Below are positions 7,916 to 15,441 of a DNA stretch of 64,000 bases, one piece after another. Each line of letters begins with the position of its first letter. The first letter of the stretch is position 1. Made by a program: the position numbers and the translations under genes. Source of the stretch: Rubrobacter_D sp963840835. Its GTDB lineage: Bacteria > Actinomycetota > Rubrobacteria > Rubrobacterales > Rubrobacteraceae. The DNA lies in contig CAWJAM010000009.1 in the NCBI GenBank assembly GCA_963840835.1, positions 124,001 through 188,000 of the forward strand, in the 5' to 3' direction. The notes under the pieces are model-generated. The model was not told the DNA's origin, searched no databases, and saw only the letters and a program-made list of their open reading frames with translations.

Positions 7916-8605
7916 TTACTGAGCCGCGTCGCCTTCCAGGGCCGGAGCGTTTGGGTTCCTGTCAGGCATGGGATGGGGGAGTTCGTCCAGCGGCATGGGC
8001 TCGAGGCAGCGCGACCGGGCCAGAGAGACGAGCGGCCTTACGAGGTCGACGGTCCCGACGCAGCCCTCGCGCGTCGCTCCCGGGCCGACCCCATCGTGCA
8101 TCAGCACGATTGCCCCCGGTAGAATCCAACCCTCGATGCGGTCGAGCATCTCGCCGGGACGACCACCTCGCCAGTCCTCGGTGTCAGCGGTCCAGCCGAC
8201 GAGCCTCAGCCGGAGTTTGCGGGCTACATCTTCGGTCGCCGGCGTCACGATGCCCCACGGGGTCCGCCAGTGGCTTACGGATCCTCCAAGTGCTGGAAGC
8301 CCCGACCGTACGTCCGCATCTATTTCCTCCGGCGTCATGGCGTCGTGGCGCACGTGTCGTGTGCAGTGGAGAGCCACGTCATGCCCTTCGTCCCGCATGC
8401 GGGCCAGGAGGGAGGGGTGACGCTCCGCCCGCGGCGCGACGACGAAGAACGTTGCCCGGGCGTTAGCTAGCGCCAGGGCGTCGAGCACGAGCGGGGTCCA
8501 TCTGGGGTCTGGCCCGTCGTCGAAGGTGAGCACCACGGGGGCGTTGGGACAGTGTCCGGCCTTAATTGTTGCCTTCACCGGGCTGGGATGCGGGGTCGGA
8601 ACCAC
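7916..8605 (-). CDS. NodB-like polysaccharide deacetylase
   Basis: A 229-residue carbohydrate esterase family 4 protein that removes N- or O-acetyl groups from sugars. All five motifs are visible: LTFDDGPD (catalytic base Asp and metal Asp), HCTRH (metal His pair, with Cys where Ser/Thr is usual), WRTPWG, DTEDW, and IVLMHDG. No signal peptide or membrane segment is seen, so it acts inside the cell like NodB and not as a secreted cell-wall enzyme. GTG 8605 would overlap the 3' end of aspS by 44 bases. A second GTG at 8578 gives a shorter overlap. It lies about 42 bases before the acyl-CoA-dehydrogenase-like gene and probably heads the Nod-like group. Confidence 0.87.
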   Translation of the reverse strand: MVPTPHPSPVKATIKAGHCPNAPVVLTFDDGPDPRWTPLVLDALALANARATFFVVAPRAERHPSLLARMRDEGHDVALHCTRHVRHDAMTPEEIDADVRSGLPALGGSVSHWRTPWGIVTPATEDVARKLRLRLVGWTADTEDWRGGRPGEMLDRIEGWILPGAIVLMHDGVGPGATREGCVGTVDLVRPLVSLARSRCLEPMPLDELPHPMPDRNPNAPALEGDAAQ

Positions 8606-10400
8606 GTTCGCCTTCGGGGCGACGGCGCAGCGAGATGTTCAGCTCCTTGAGCTGCTCCCCGGAGACGGGGCCGGGGGCGTCCATCATCTCGTCTCGGGCG
8701 GCCTGGGTCTTGGGGAACGCCATCACCTCGCGGATGTTCGGCTGGTCGGTGAGGAGCATGAGCAGGCGGTCCACCCCTGGCGCGATGCCACCGTGGGGCG
8801 GCGCGCCGTACCGAAAGGCCTCCAGGATCGTTCCGAACCTCCTGTTGGCCTCCTCGGGTCCGATGCCGATCACGTCGAAGACCTTCTGCTGCAGGTCGGG
8901 ACGGTGGATCCTGATGCTCCCCGAAGCGAGCTCGGTGCCGTTGGCGACGAGGTCGTAGAGCTGGCCGATGACCCGTAAGGGGTCCGAGTCCAGGAGCCCC
9001 ACGTCCTCCTCGCGCGGCATGGTGAACATGTGGTGCATCGGCTCGATCCTGCCCTCCTCCTCGTTCCATTCGAAGAGCGGGAAGTCCGTCACCCAGCACA
9101 TGGCCAGTACGTCGGGGTCGGCGAGCCCGAGGCGGTCCCTGAAATGGAGCCGCAATCTGTTCAGACTCTCGAACACGACCGGGTTCTTGTCCGCGACGAA
9201 GAAGATCCAGTCGCCTTCATCGGCCCCGAGCCCCACTCTCAGCGCGTCGAGCTGCTCCTCGGAGAAGAACTTCGCGACGGGGCTCTTCAGGCCGTCGGGT
9301 TGCACCCGGAAGTGCGCGAGGCCCCTGGCGCCGCCCGAGGCCGCGACCGCGGTGAGGTCGTCGATCTCGCGCCGGGTCAGGTCTCCGAGGTCCCCCACGG
9401 CGATGCCGCGCACCGAGCCGCCCGAGTCGACGGCCCCCTTGAATACCTTGAACTCGGACGAGGCGGCGATCTCGGATACGTCCCCGAGCTCCAGGCCAAA
9501 GCGGATGTCCGGTTTGTCCGTGCCGAAACGGTCCATCGCCTCGTTGTAGGTGAGGCGGGGAAATGGTTTGGCGAGAAGCTTCTTCTCGGTAAGTTGCTCG
9601 ACTATCTCCGCGTAGAGGCCTTCCACGAGGTCGAGGATCTCATCCTGGGTCGTATAGCTCATCTCGAGGTCGAGCTGGGTGTGTTCGGGTTGCCTGTCGC
9701 CGCGCTGGTCCTCGTCGCGCAGGGCGCGGGCAATCTGGAAGTAGCGTTCGAAGCCGGCGACCATCAGGAGCTGCTTGAACTGCTGGGGGGACTGGGGCAG
9801 TGCGTAGAACTGGCCAGGATACAGGCGGGCCGGGACAAGGTAGTCGCGGGCTCCTTCTGGGGTCGAGGCGGTGAGGAGGGGGGTTTCGATCTCAACGAAT
9901 CCGCGCGTGTCCAGGTAGTCGCGCATGTGCTTCACCACGCGGTGGCGCAGGAGGATCCTCTCCCGCAATCTCTCCCTGCGGAGGTCGAGGTAGCGGTACT
10001 TCAGGCGGAGCGTCTCATCCACGGGCCTGTCGCGTTCGATCTCGAACGGAGGGGTCTCGGAGGGGTTCAGGACCTCGAGACCCGTGGCCTGCACCTCTAT
10101 CGCTCCCGTCGGGAGGTCGGGGTTCTCGTTGCCCTCGGGACGGCGGACGACCTCGCCCGCAACGGAGATCGACCACTCCGGCCTCAGGTGCTCTGCCTGG
10201 GAGAAGACCTCAGCCCGTTCCGGGTGGAATGTGATCTGCGTAATGCCCCAGCGGTCGCGCAGGTCTATAAAGATCAAACCCCCGTGATCCCTGCGCCTGT
10301 GCACCCAGCCCGCGAGCCTGACGTTCTCCCCGACGTTGGTCTTGCGTAGCCCGCCCGCGGCGTTGGTCCTGTACGGGTTGTTCTGCTCCTGAGGGTGCAA
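8562..10400 (-). CDS. aspS: Aspartyl-tRNA synthetase, probably non-discriminating (Asp/Asn)
   Basis: A 612-residue class IIb synthetase of the bacterial type, with an N-terminal OB fold, catalytic core and inserted GAD domain. It charges tRNA-Asp. The anticodon-binding domain carries His39 in HRRRDHGGLIF. In strictly discriminating enzymes (E. coli, Thermus AspRS1) this position is Leu, whereas non-discriminating enzymes such as those of Mycobacterium and Pseudomonas have His. The enzyme therefore probably also charges tRNA-Asn with Asp for later amidation by GatCAB, which is not in the window. Class II motif 3 is seen in APPHGGIAPGVDRLLMLL. The start ATG 10400 follows AAGGAGAAC on the minus strand. 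Confidence 0.97.
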   Translation of the reverse strand: MHPQEQNNPYRTNAAGGLRKTNVGENVRLAGWVHRRRDHGGLIFIDLRDRWGITQITFHPERAEVFSQAEHLRPEWSISVAGEVVRRPEGNENPDLPTGAIEVQATGLEVLNPSETPPFEIERDRPVDETLRLKYRYLDLRRERLRERILLRHRVVKHMRDYLDTRGFVEIETPLLTASTPEGARDYLVPARLYPGQFYALPQSPQQFKQLLMVAGFERYFQIARALRDEDQRGDRQPEHTQLDLEMSYTTQDEILDLVEGLYAEIVEQLTEKKLLAKPFPRLTYNEAMDRFGTDKPDIRFGLELGDVSEIAASSEFKVFKGAVDSGGSVRGIAVGDLGDLTRREIDDLTAVAASGGARGLAHFRVQPDGLKSPVAKFFSEEQLDALRVGLGADEGDWIFFVADKNPVVFESLNRLRLHFRDRLGLADPDVLAMCWVTDFPLFEWNEEEGRIEPMHHMFTMPREEDVGLLDSDPLRVIGQLYDLVANGTELASGSIRIHRPDLQQKVFDVIGIGPEEANRRFGTILEAFRYGAPPHGGIAPGVDRLLMLLTDQPNIREVMAFPKTQAARDEMMDAPGPVSGEQLKELNISLRRRPEGERGSDPASQPGEGNN

Positions 10401-10457
10401 CTTCGTTCTCCTTGCTGTTGCTCTATTTAGCCTTTTTGGGCCGGTCCACGAATGTTA

Positions 10458-10498
10458 GCCGAAAAACGCGTGTGCCGGGACCCTTCCGTTTTTCGGCC
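10458..10498. other. Hairpin in the aspS upstream region
   Basis: An 11-bp perfect stem (GCCGAAAAACG/CGTTTTTCGGC) with a loop of about 19 bases, starting 58 bases upstream of the aspS start. It lies between the divergent aspS and lipoprotein genes and could belong to either leader. No T-box core motif is visible. Confidence 0.5.
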
Positions 10499-10556
10499 GA
10501 CGCGTTGCGGTGTTTTCGCTACCGTGCTAACTTAGCGCAAATCGAGTCGGAGGCCC

Positions 10557-11588
10557 GTGTCGTCGTGCCGAGTCTCCGGAGGGCTGCAAGGGGAGAGGGC
10601 TATCCGAGGGAACGGCAAGGGAGGATCACCCGCCTGGAATTGGGTGCATCTAGCGCTCATTTTTGCCCTACTGTTCGCTCTCGCGGGATGCGGGGGCGAC
10701 GAGAACCAGGCCCCCGTAACGCCGGTTCCCACTCCTGAACCGTCTACCCCCGCCGTGGAGACGGGGGTCGGGGCGGGTCAGGCGGAGAGCACGCAGGACA
10801 CGCCTTTCACGCTCAACACGGACCAACCCGTGCCACCAGGCTTCGAGGAGGCGTACGGGCGGCGGGCCAGGATCGTTGTCCAGTTCTACAAGCTGGACGA
10901 AGACTCGGTCTCTTACCCGCAGGGCCTGGAGGTGGACCGCCAGGTCAACGGCTACATGGAGCGTTTGGGCACGCGATACCCGACCATTGAGTTTTTCAGC
11001 TACGAGATCTCCAACCCGGGGCCGATCAAGGACGACGAGAGCCTGCAAAGTGGCGAGTACGGCACGCTCCCGGCGCAGTTGGGGGTGGGGATCACGCCCT
11101 TCGTCGCCATGCTGGCGCCGAGCGGGGATGAGTACGTTATCACCAACCTCTACGAGGGGTACGTACCCCAGCCCGTGCTCAGCCAGGCGCTCTTCGACCT
11201 CGCGGCGGTGCAGGTGGAGGACAACACCAGCGACGTAAACGTGACGCTCGACCAGGTCCAGACCACCGATGAGGGGGGCGGCATCGAGTACTTTAGCGTG
11301 CGCAACCGGAGCGCCGAGGCCGTGAATTTGCAGGGCTTCACCTTGCGGGTCCTCGATCCCGAGACCGCCCAAGTCACGCCCGGCGCGCCGGGTGTGACGG
11401 TCAACAGCGATGTCAAGCTAGAACCGGGCGAAAGCGCCTCTATAGGCCGCGACCCCGATATCGTGGACGACGGGGGCGAGCCGGTGGCCGGAACCTTCGA
11501 GGGTGGCACGAACCTGGACCTCGCGCCGGGGGATCAGATAGCACTCCTCGACTCTGGCGGCGCGGTCGCCTCGACCATAACCGTCTGA
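10557..11588 (+). CDS. Lipoprotein with thioredoxin-like and lamin-tail-like domains
   Basis: A 343-residue exported protein. After an N-terminal stretch comes a hydrophobic segment and lipobox (LALIFALLFALAGC, Cys near residue 45), so the mature protein should be lipid-anchored outside the membrane. A Pro/Thr/Glu linker follows. Residues about 100-215 look like a thioredoxin fold without CxxC (strand ARIVVQFYKL, cis-Pro region GVGITPFVAML). The last 110 residues look like a lamin-tail domain (EYFSVRNRSAEAVNLQGF, LAPGDQIALLDSGG). GTG 10557 behind GGAGG is the called start, although the SD spacing is short and a later start nearer the hydrophobic segment is possible. Function unknown. Confidence 0.7.
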   Translation: MSSCRVSGGLQGERAIRGNGKGGSPAWNWVHLALIFALLFALAGCGGDENQAPVTPVPTPEPSTPAVETGVGAGQAESTQDTPFTLNTDQPVPPGFEEAYGRRARIVVQFYKLDEDSVSYPQGLEVDRQVNGYMERLGTRYPTIEFFSYEISNPGPIKDDESLQSGEYGTLPAQLGVGITPFVAMLAPSGDEYVITNLYEGYVPQPVLSQALFDLAAVQVEDNTSDVNVTLDQVQTTDEGGGIEYFSVRNRSAEAVNLQGFTLRVLDPETAQVTPGAPGVTVNSDVKLEPGESASIGRDPDIVDDGGEPVAGTFEGGTNLDLAPGDQIALLDSGGAVASTITV

Positions 11589-11656
11589 CTTGTCAGCACT
11601 TCAGCATTTCAGTGAACATTAAGCTGACTGGCTGAGGTGCTGACCGGCTGACCAGC
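11589..11656. repeat. GTGCTGAC-type repeat element
   Basis: Contains CTTGTCAGCAC (inverse of GTGCTGACAAG) at its left and GTGCTGACCGGCTGACC at its right, the same words that build the arrays at 43795-43920 and 55474-55628. It lies directly before the long hairpin at 11657. Confidence 0.55.
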
Positions 11657-11693
11657 GCGGGTAGAGGAGGGCTTGGAGCCCTCCTCTACCCGC
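11657..11693. terminator. Long perfect hairpin, likely terminator
   Basis: A perfect 17-bp stem with a TGG loop between the lipoprotein gene and the cysteine desulfurase gene. There is no T-run. See the comparable hairpins at 29372-29404 and 51559-51600. Confidence 0.6.
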
Positions 11694-11738
11694 TAAATGG
11701 CTGACATTTCGGCCCGTTAGGATAAACTAGGCGCGATC

Positions 11739-12899
11739 ATGACTGACCCGGTTTACCTGGACAACGCCGCCACCACCCCGCTCGACCCGCGTGTTCTGGA
11801 GTCGATGCTTGCGCACTTCGAAGGAGCTCGCGGCAACCCCTCCTCACTGCACGCCCTCGGGGCCTCGGCCCGTGACGCCCTGGAATGGGCCCGCGCCTCG
11901 GCGGCCTCCCTTGTCGGGGCCGCGCCTGAGGAGATCGTGTTTACCAGCGGCGGGACCGAGTCCGACGCCCTGGCCGTCCTCGGACTGGCCCGGCAGGCTC
12001 TCCCAGAGAGGCGGCACGCGGTCGTCTCGGGCGTGGAGCACGCGGCGGTGCGGGAGGACGCGAGGCGCCTACAGAAAGAAGGATTCGAGGTGTCCTGGAT
12101 CGGGGTCGACTCCGACGGCCTCATCGACCCGGACGAGTTCACCGCCGCGCTGCGCCCCGATACGGCGCTCGCCGCCGCGATCTGGGCGAACAACGAGGTC
12201 GGCACCGTCGAGCCCGTCCTCGAGCTTGCTGAGGCATGTGCCGAGAGGGACATCCCGTTTCACGCCGACGCCGTCCAGGCTGGGGGCAGGGTCCCCATCG
12301 ATGTCTGCGGGACGCCGGTCTCGACGCTGGCCCTCTCCGGGCACAAGCTCTATGGCCCTCAGGGCATCGGCGCCCTGTACGTGCGAAACGGCGTCTGGCC
12401 TGAGCCCATCGTCTGTGGCGGAGGCCAGGAAAAGGGTCTAAGGAGCGGCACCCAGAACGTCGCCGGGATCGTCGGTTTCGGCACCGCCGCAAGGCTGGCC
12501 CGCGAGGAGATGGGCGAGCGGGTGGCGCACGAAAAGGCGCTGCGCGACCGCATCCTCGCTGGGGTAGAGAGAATACCCGACGTGCACCTGAACGGGCATC
12601 GGGGGCGGCGGCTCTCCAACAACGTTCACCTCACGGTCTCCGGGGTCGAGGCGGAGAGCGTGGTTCTCTTCCTCGACGCGCTGGGATACGCCATCGGGAG
12701 CGGCTCGGCCTGCTCTTCAGGCGGGCACAAGGCGTCGCCGGTCCTGATCGCGATGGGCCGGTCCGAGCGGGACGCGTTTTCGTCCGTCAGGATCACGGTC
12801 GGTAAAGACAACACCGCGGAGGAGGTCGATGGCTTCCTCGGGGCCTTCTCGACGGCGGTGGCGCAACTACGGGAACTCTCCCCGCTCTACGCGGGCTAA
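11739..12899 (+). CDS. Cysteine desulfurase (NifS/IscS class)
   Basis: A 386-residue PLP enzyme that takes sulfur from cysteine as a protein-bound persulfide. YLDNAATTP begins the fold, SGHKLYGPQG carries the PLP lysine, RSGTQNVAGIVGF follows, and GSACSSG holds the catalytic cysteine on a short loop, as in the NifS/IscS group. It precedes the IscU-MnmA fusion by 13 bases, so its sulfur probably goes to tRNA thiolation and cluster assembly there. ATG 11739 has no clear Shine-Dalgarno. A TAAACT hexamer ends 10 bases before it, so a leaderless transcript is possible. Confidence 0.93.
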   Translation: MTDPVYLDNAATTPLDPRVLESMLAHFEGARGNPSSLHALGASARDALEWARASAASLVGAAPEEIVFTSGGTESDALAVLGLARQALPERRHAVVSGVEHAAVREDARRLQKEGFEVSWIGVDSDGLIDPDEFTAALRPDTALAAAIWANNEVGTVEPVLELAEACAERDIPFHADAVQAGGRVPIDVCGTPVSTLALSGHKLYGPQGIGALYVRNGVWPEPIVCGGGQEKGLRSGTQNVAGIVGFGTAARLAREEMGERVAHEKALRDRILAGVERIPDVHLNGHRGRRLSNNVHLTVSGVEAESVVLFLDALGYAIGSGSACSSGGHKASPVLIAMGRSERDAFSSVRITVGKDNTAEEVDGFLGAFSTAVAQLRELSPLYAG

Positions 12900-12912
12900 A
12901 GGCAGGGAATCC

Positions 12913-14403
12913 ATGTCTGACAGTTACACACCACAGGTCGTGGACCACCTCGTCCGGCCGCGCAACGCCGGCGAGATCACTGACCCCTCCGGCAGGGGCG
13001 AGTCGGGCGACGCCGCGTGCGGCGATGTCGCCCATTTCACGGTCAGTATCTCGGGTAACGTCGTCGACGAGATTCGCTACAAGGTCTACGGCTGCGTGGC
13101 GTGCATCGCGGCTGGCTCGGCCCTCTCCGAACTGGTCGATGGCAAGCACGTGCTCGAAGCGGCGAGCGTCTCCAAGGCGGACATCGAAGACGCCCTTGGC
13201 GGGCCCCTTCCCGCTGGGAAGGAGCACGCGCTTACGCTCGTCCTGGACGCGCTGCACAAGGCCTTCGAGGACCACTGGAACCGCGCGGCGGGCGAGATGC
13301 TCCTGGACGATACGGGAGAGCGTAAAACCGGTGGCAGGAGCGTCGTCGCAGCGATGAGCGGGGGCGTCGACTCCGCGGTCACGGCCCTGCTTCTCAAGGA
13401 GGCTGGCTACGACGTCGCCACCGTCACCTTTCGACTGCACGACGGGGAGAGGGGGAGCCGCTCGTGTTGCTCGCCGGACACGGTGCTCTTCGCCCGCGAC
13501 ACGGCTCACAGGATGGGCCTGCCGCACTTCACGCTCAACCTCAAGGAACTCTTCGACAGGCGCGTCATGCGGGACTTCGTCGGCTCCTACAAAGAAGGCA
13601 GGACCCCAAACCCCTGCGTCGCCTGCAACGCCCACGTCAAGTTCCACGCCTCGGCCTTCCTCGCGGACGAGCTCGGGTACCATCACGTGGCGACGGGTCA
13701 CTACGCCAGGGTCGAGGAAGGCCCGACGCTCGCGCGGCCCATGGACGAGAGCAAGGACCAGACCTACGTGCTGTGGCCGGTTCCCCCGGATCTCCTTGCG
13801 CGCACGATCTTCCCCCTCGGCGAGTACCGCAAGACCGAGGTGCGAGCCATCGCTGAGGAGCGAGGTCTGGCCGTCGCCTACACCCCCGAGAGCCAGGACA
13901 TCTGCTTTATCCCGGACGGAAACTACCGCGGGTTCGTCCGCAAGAAGGTGAAGGCAGAGCCCGGAGACGTCGTCGACCGCGATGGGCAAGTGCTCGGCAG
14001 GCACGCCGGCGTCGTCGACTTTACCGTCGGACAGCGGCGTGGGATCGGGGTCTCGGCGCCTGCGCCGCTGTACGTCACCGAGGTGCGTCCCCGTTCCGGG
14101 CAGGTCGTCGTCGGCAGGAAGCAGGATCTCGAGGTGACCGAGGTCGGGGTCAGGGACCTGAACTGGTTTCTGGACGCCGGGGAGGCCGCGTCCGTGCAGG
14201 TCCGCTACAACAGCAGGCCCGTTCCGTGCACCGTCGAGGCCGCCGACGGCGGGTGGGTGGCCCATCTCGGCGAGCCTGTCGTCGGCGTCGCGCCAGGACA
14301 GTCGGCCGTGTTCTACACTGCGGATGGACGACGGGTCGTCGGGGGTGGTGTCGTTGCGCGCGGGGGGCGTGAGGGCGGTATATTTTCGCGAACGCAGTTA
14401 TAA
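12913..14403 (+). CDS. mnmA: IscU/NifU-like scaffold fused to tRNA 2-thiouridylase MnmA
   Basis: A 496-residue two-domain protein. Residues 1-130 are an IscU/NifU-N scaffold: ACGDVAHF (C36, D38), YGCVACIAAGSALSELVDGK (C61, C64) and PAGKEHALTLVLDA. The third canonical cysteine, after His105, is Ala106. Residues 143-496 are MnmA, which makes 2-thiouridine at tRNA position 34: PP-loop AMSGGVDSAV, SCC at 184-186, TPNPCVACNAH (C235, C238) and SQDICFIPDG (C331). The reading frame is open through the junction, with no internal stop. ATG 12913 follows GGCAGGGA. With the cysteine desulfurase just upstream it forms a complete sulfur-relay pair. The fusion suggests that this MnmA uses an Fe-S or scaffold-bound sulfur route. 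Confidence 0.93.
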   Translation: MSDSYTPQVVDHLVRPRNAGEITDPSGRGESGDAACGDVAHFTVSISGNVVDEIRYKVYGCVACIAAGSALSELVDGKHVLEAASVSKADIEDALGGPLPAGKEHALTLVLDALHKAFEDHWNRAAGEMLLDDTGERKTGGRSVVAAMSGGVDSAVTALLLKEAGYDVATVTFRLHDGERGSRSCCSPDTVLFARDTAHRMGLPHFTLNLKELFDRRVMRDFVGSYKEGRTPNPCVACNAHVKFHASAFLADELGYHHVATGHYARVEEGPTLARPMDESKDQTYVLWPVPPDLLARTIFPLGEYRKTEVRAIAEERGLAVAYTPESQDICFIPDGNYRGFVRKKVKAEPGDVVDRDGQVLGRHAGVVDFTVGQRRGIGVSAPAPLYVTEVRPRSGQVVVGRKQDLEVTEVGVRDLNWFLDAGEAASVQVRYNSRPVPCTVEAADGGWVAHLGEPVVGVAPGQSAVFYTADGRRVVGGGVVARGGREGGIFSRTQL

Positions 14404-14404
14404 T
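14399..14404 (+). promoter_or_regulatory. TATAAT box overlapping the mnmA stop
   Basis: A perfect -10 hexamer overlaps the TAA of mnmA, 38 bases before the DUF948 gene. No good -35 is seen. It may drive the stress module. Confidence 0.4.
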
Positions 14405-14442
14405 CCGGGTTTTGAGGGTCAAGGACCGAGGAGCGATAAGGT

Positions 14443-14823
14443 TTGGATCTATTCGTAGAGTTGATGAAGGGGTTGCTCTTCGCGGGCATAGCGGTCGCGT
14501 TTTTCGTTCTCGCGTGGATGTTCCTCAGGCTGGCCAGCATCTTCTCGACCACCGAGCAGTCGATCAAGGACGTCTCGGAGGAGGTCGTCCCGCTTCTCGG
14601 AAAGACGCACGTTACGCTGGACAACATAAACAGCCAGCTCTCGCAGCTCGACGGCGCCGTGGGTGACGTGGCCGGGATGACGGGCGAACTCGACCAGACG
14701 ACCGCCGTGATAACGCGCGGCGTCAGGGGGGGTGTGATCAAAGTATCCTCCGCTTCGGCCGGCCTCTCGCGCGGGATTAGCACCTTCCTCGGTGGCGAGA
14801 AGCGTTCCGAAGGCGAGGAGTAG
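14443..14823 (+). CDS. DUF948 membrane protein (YtxG-like)
   Basis: A 126-residue protein with one N-terminal membrane helix (LLFAGIAVAFFVLAWMFLRL) and then a heptad-rich stretch (SIKDVSEEVVPLLGKTHVTL, with the pattern continuing), the DUF948 pattern. The soluble part is likely a cytoplasmic coiled coil. TTG 14443 follows GAGGAG (14429-14434). In Bacillus the DUF948 gene ytxG is in a SigB-controlled stress operon with ytxH. Here it is followed by a YtxH-like gene and then by an anti-sigma and SigB-like pair, which supports a stress role. Molecular function unknown. Confidence 0.78.
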   Translation: MDLFVELMKGLLFAGIAVAFFVLAWMFLRLASIFSTTEQSIKDVSEEVVPLLGKTHVTLDNINSQLSQLDGAVGDVAGMTGELDQTTAVITRGVRGGVIKVSSASAGLSRGISTFLGGEKRSEGEE

Positions 14824-15140
14824 TGGCGAGTTGGCGCAGGGTCGTCGCCGGCGTGGTTATCGGGGTGGCTGGGACGATCTACGCGACGAACGAGGACGTC
14901 CGCAAGAACCTTCCCAAGGCCGCGCGGGACCTCCCCGACAACGTCCGTCGCCGCTACAAGAGCGCGGTATCGGCCGCCAGGGAGGCCTCGGCCCGGCGCA
15001 GGGAGGAGATCCTGCATGACCTCGAAGAACACGGCGGTGGCCACCACACCGCGCGCGGGGCGCCGCCCGACCCCGACGCCGGGGAGGTCGCCGAGGTGGC
15101 CCCGGACAGCGAGACTACGGAAGAACCGGAGCAACACTAA
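14823..15140 (+). CDS. YtxH-like small membrane-associated protein
   Basis: A 105-residue protein with a short N-terminal hydrophobic segment (VVAGVVIGVAGTIYA), a basic amphipathic middle (KNLPKAARDLPDNVRRRYKS) and an acidic tail. This is the composition of YtxH/gas-vesicle-accessory-like proteins. The GTG start overlaps the preceding stop by one base (TAGTG), so it is coupled to the DUF948 gene. The assignment rests on composition and neighbours. No catalytic motif is present. Confidence 0.6.
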   Translation: MASWRRVVAGVVIGVAGTIYATNEDVRKNLPKAARDLPDNVRRRYKSAVSAAREASARRREEILHDLEEHGGGHHTARGAPPDPDAGEVAEVAPDSETTEEPEQH

Positions 15141-15153
15141 GAGAGGGTTTGGC

Positions 15154-15441
15154 TTGACCGAAGATCACCCGCAGGAGTACGCGTACCTCAAGCTCCCGCC
15201 CCACGAAGAGTTCAGGTCCTGCGTCGGCCTCGTGTTGGCGGGGATGGTGGCACGGGCGAGGGTAGGGGTCGGGGGGTTGGAGGAGGCCGTGGAGGTCCTC
15301 GAGCGCTTCCACGCCGACGACGCCCCGACCCGCTTTCGCTTCTCTCTGGCCGGCGACGGAGTACTCGCCGAGGTCGAGGAGCCGGTTGCGCGGGACAGCA
15401 CACAGACGCGCTGGCGCGCCGTGGTGGAGATGGTGTCGTGA
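15154..15441 (+). CDS. RsbW-like anti-sigma factor, probably without ATP site
   Basis: A 95-residue protein. TTG 15154 is chosen because GAGAGGG (15141-15147) lies just before it. YLKLPPHEEFRSCVGLVLAG followed by an EAVEVLERF helix, and later FRFSLAGDGVLAEVEEP, matches the outline of actinobacterial RsbW-type anti-sigma proteins. The N-box and G-boxes of a working GHKL kinase are not visible. The stop overlaps the start of the SigB-like gene (GTGA). It probably binds that sigma factor. Whether it can phosphorylate an antagonist is doubtful from the sequence. Confidence 0.6.
   Translation: MTEDHPQEYAYLKLPPHEEFRSCVGLVLAGMVARARVGVGGLEEAVEVLERFHADDAPTRFRFSLAGDGVLAEVEEPVARDSTQTRWRAVVEMVS

Noticed and set aside
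9030..10349. Long plus-strand open frame opposite aspS
   Set aside because: It mirrors aspS codons in a high-GC gene, has no domain and no ribosome-binding site.
10401..10556. A T-box riboswitch upstream of aspS
   Set aside because: No T-box core (AACnnnGGTGGNACC-type) is present. Only a simple hairpin is seen.
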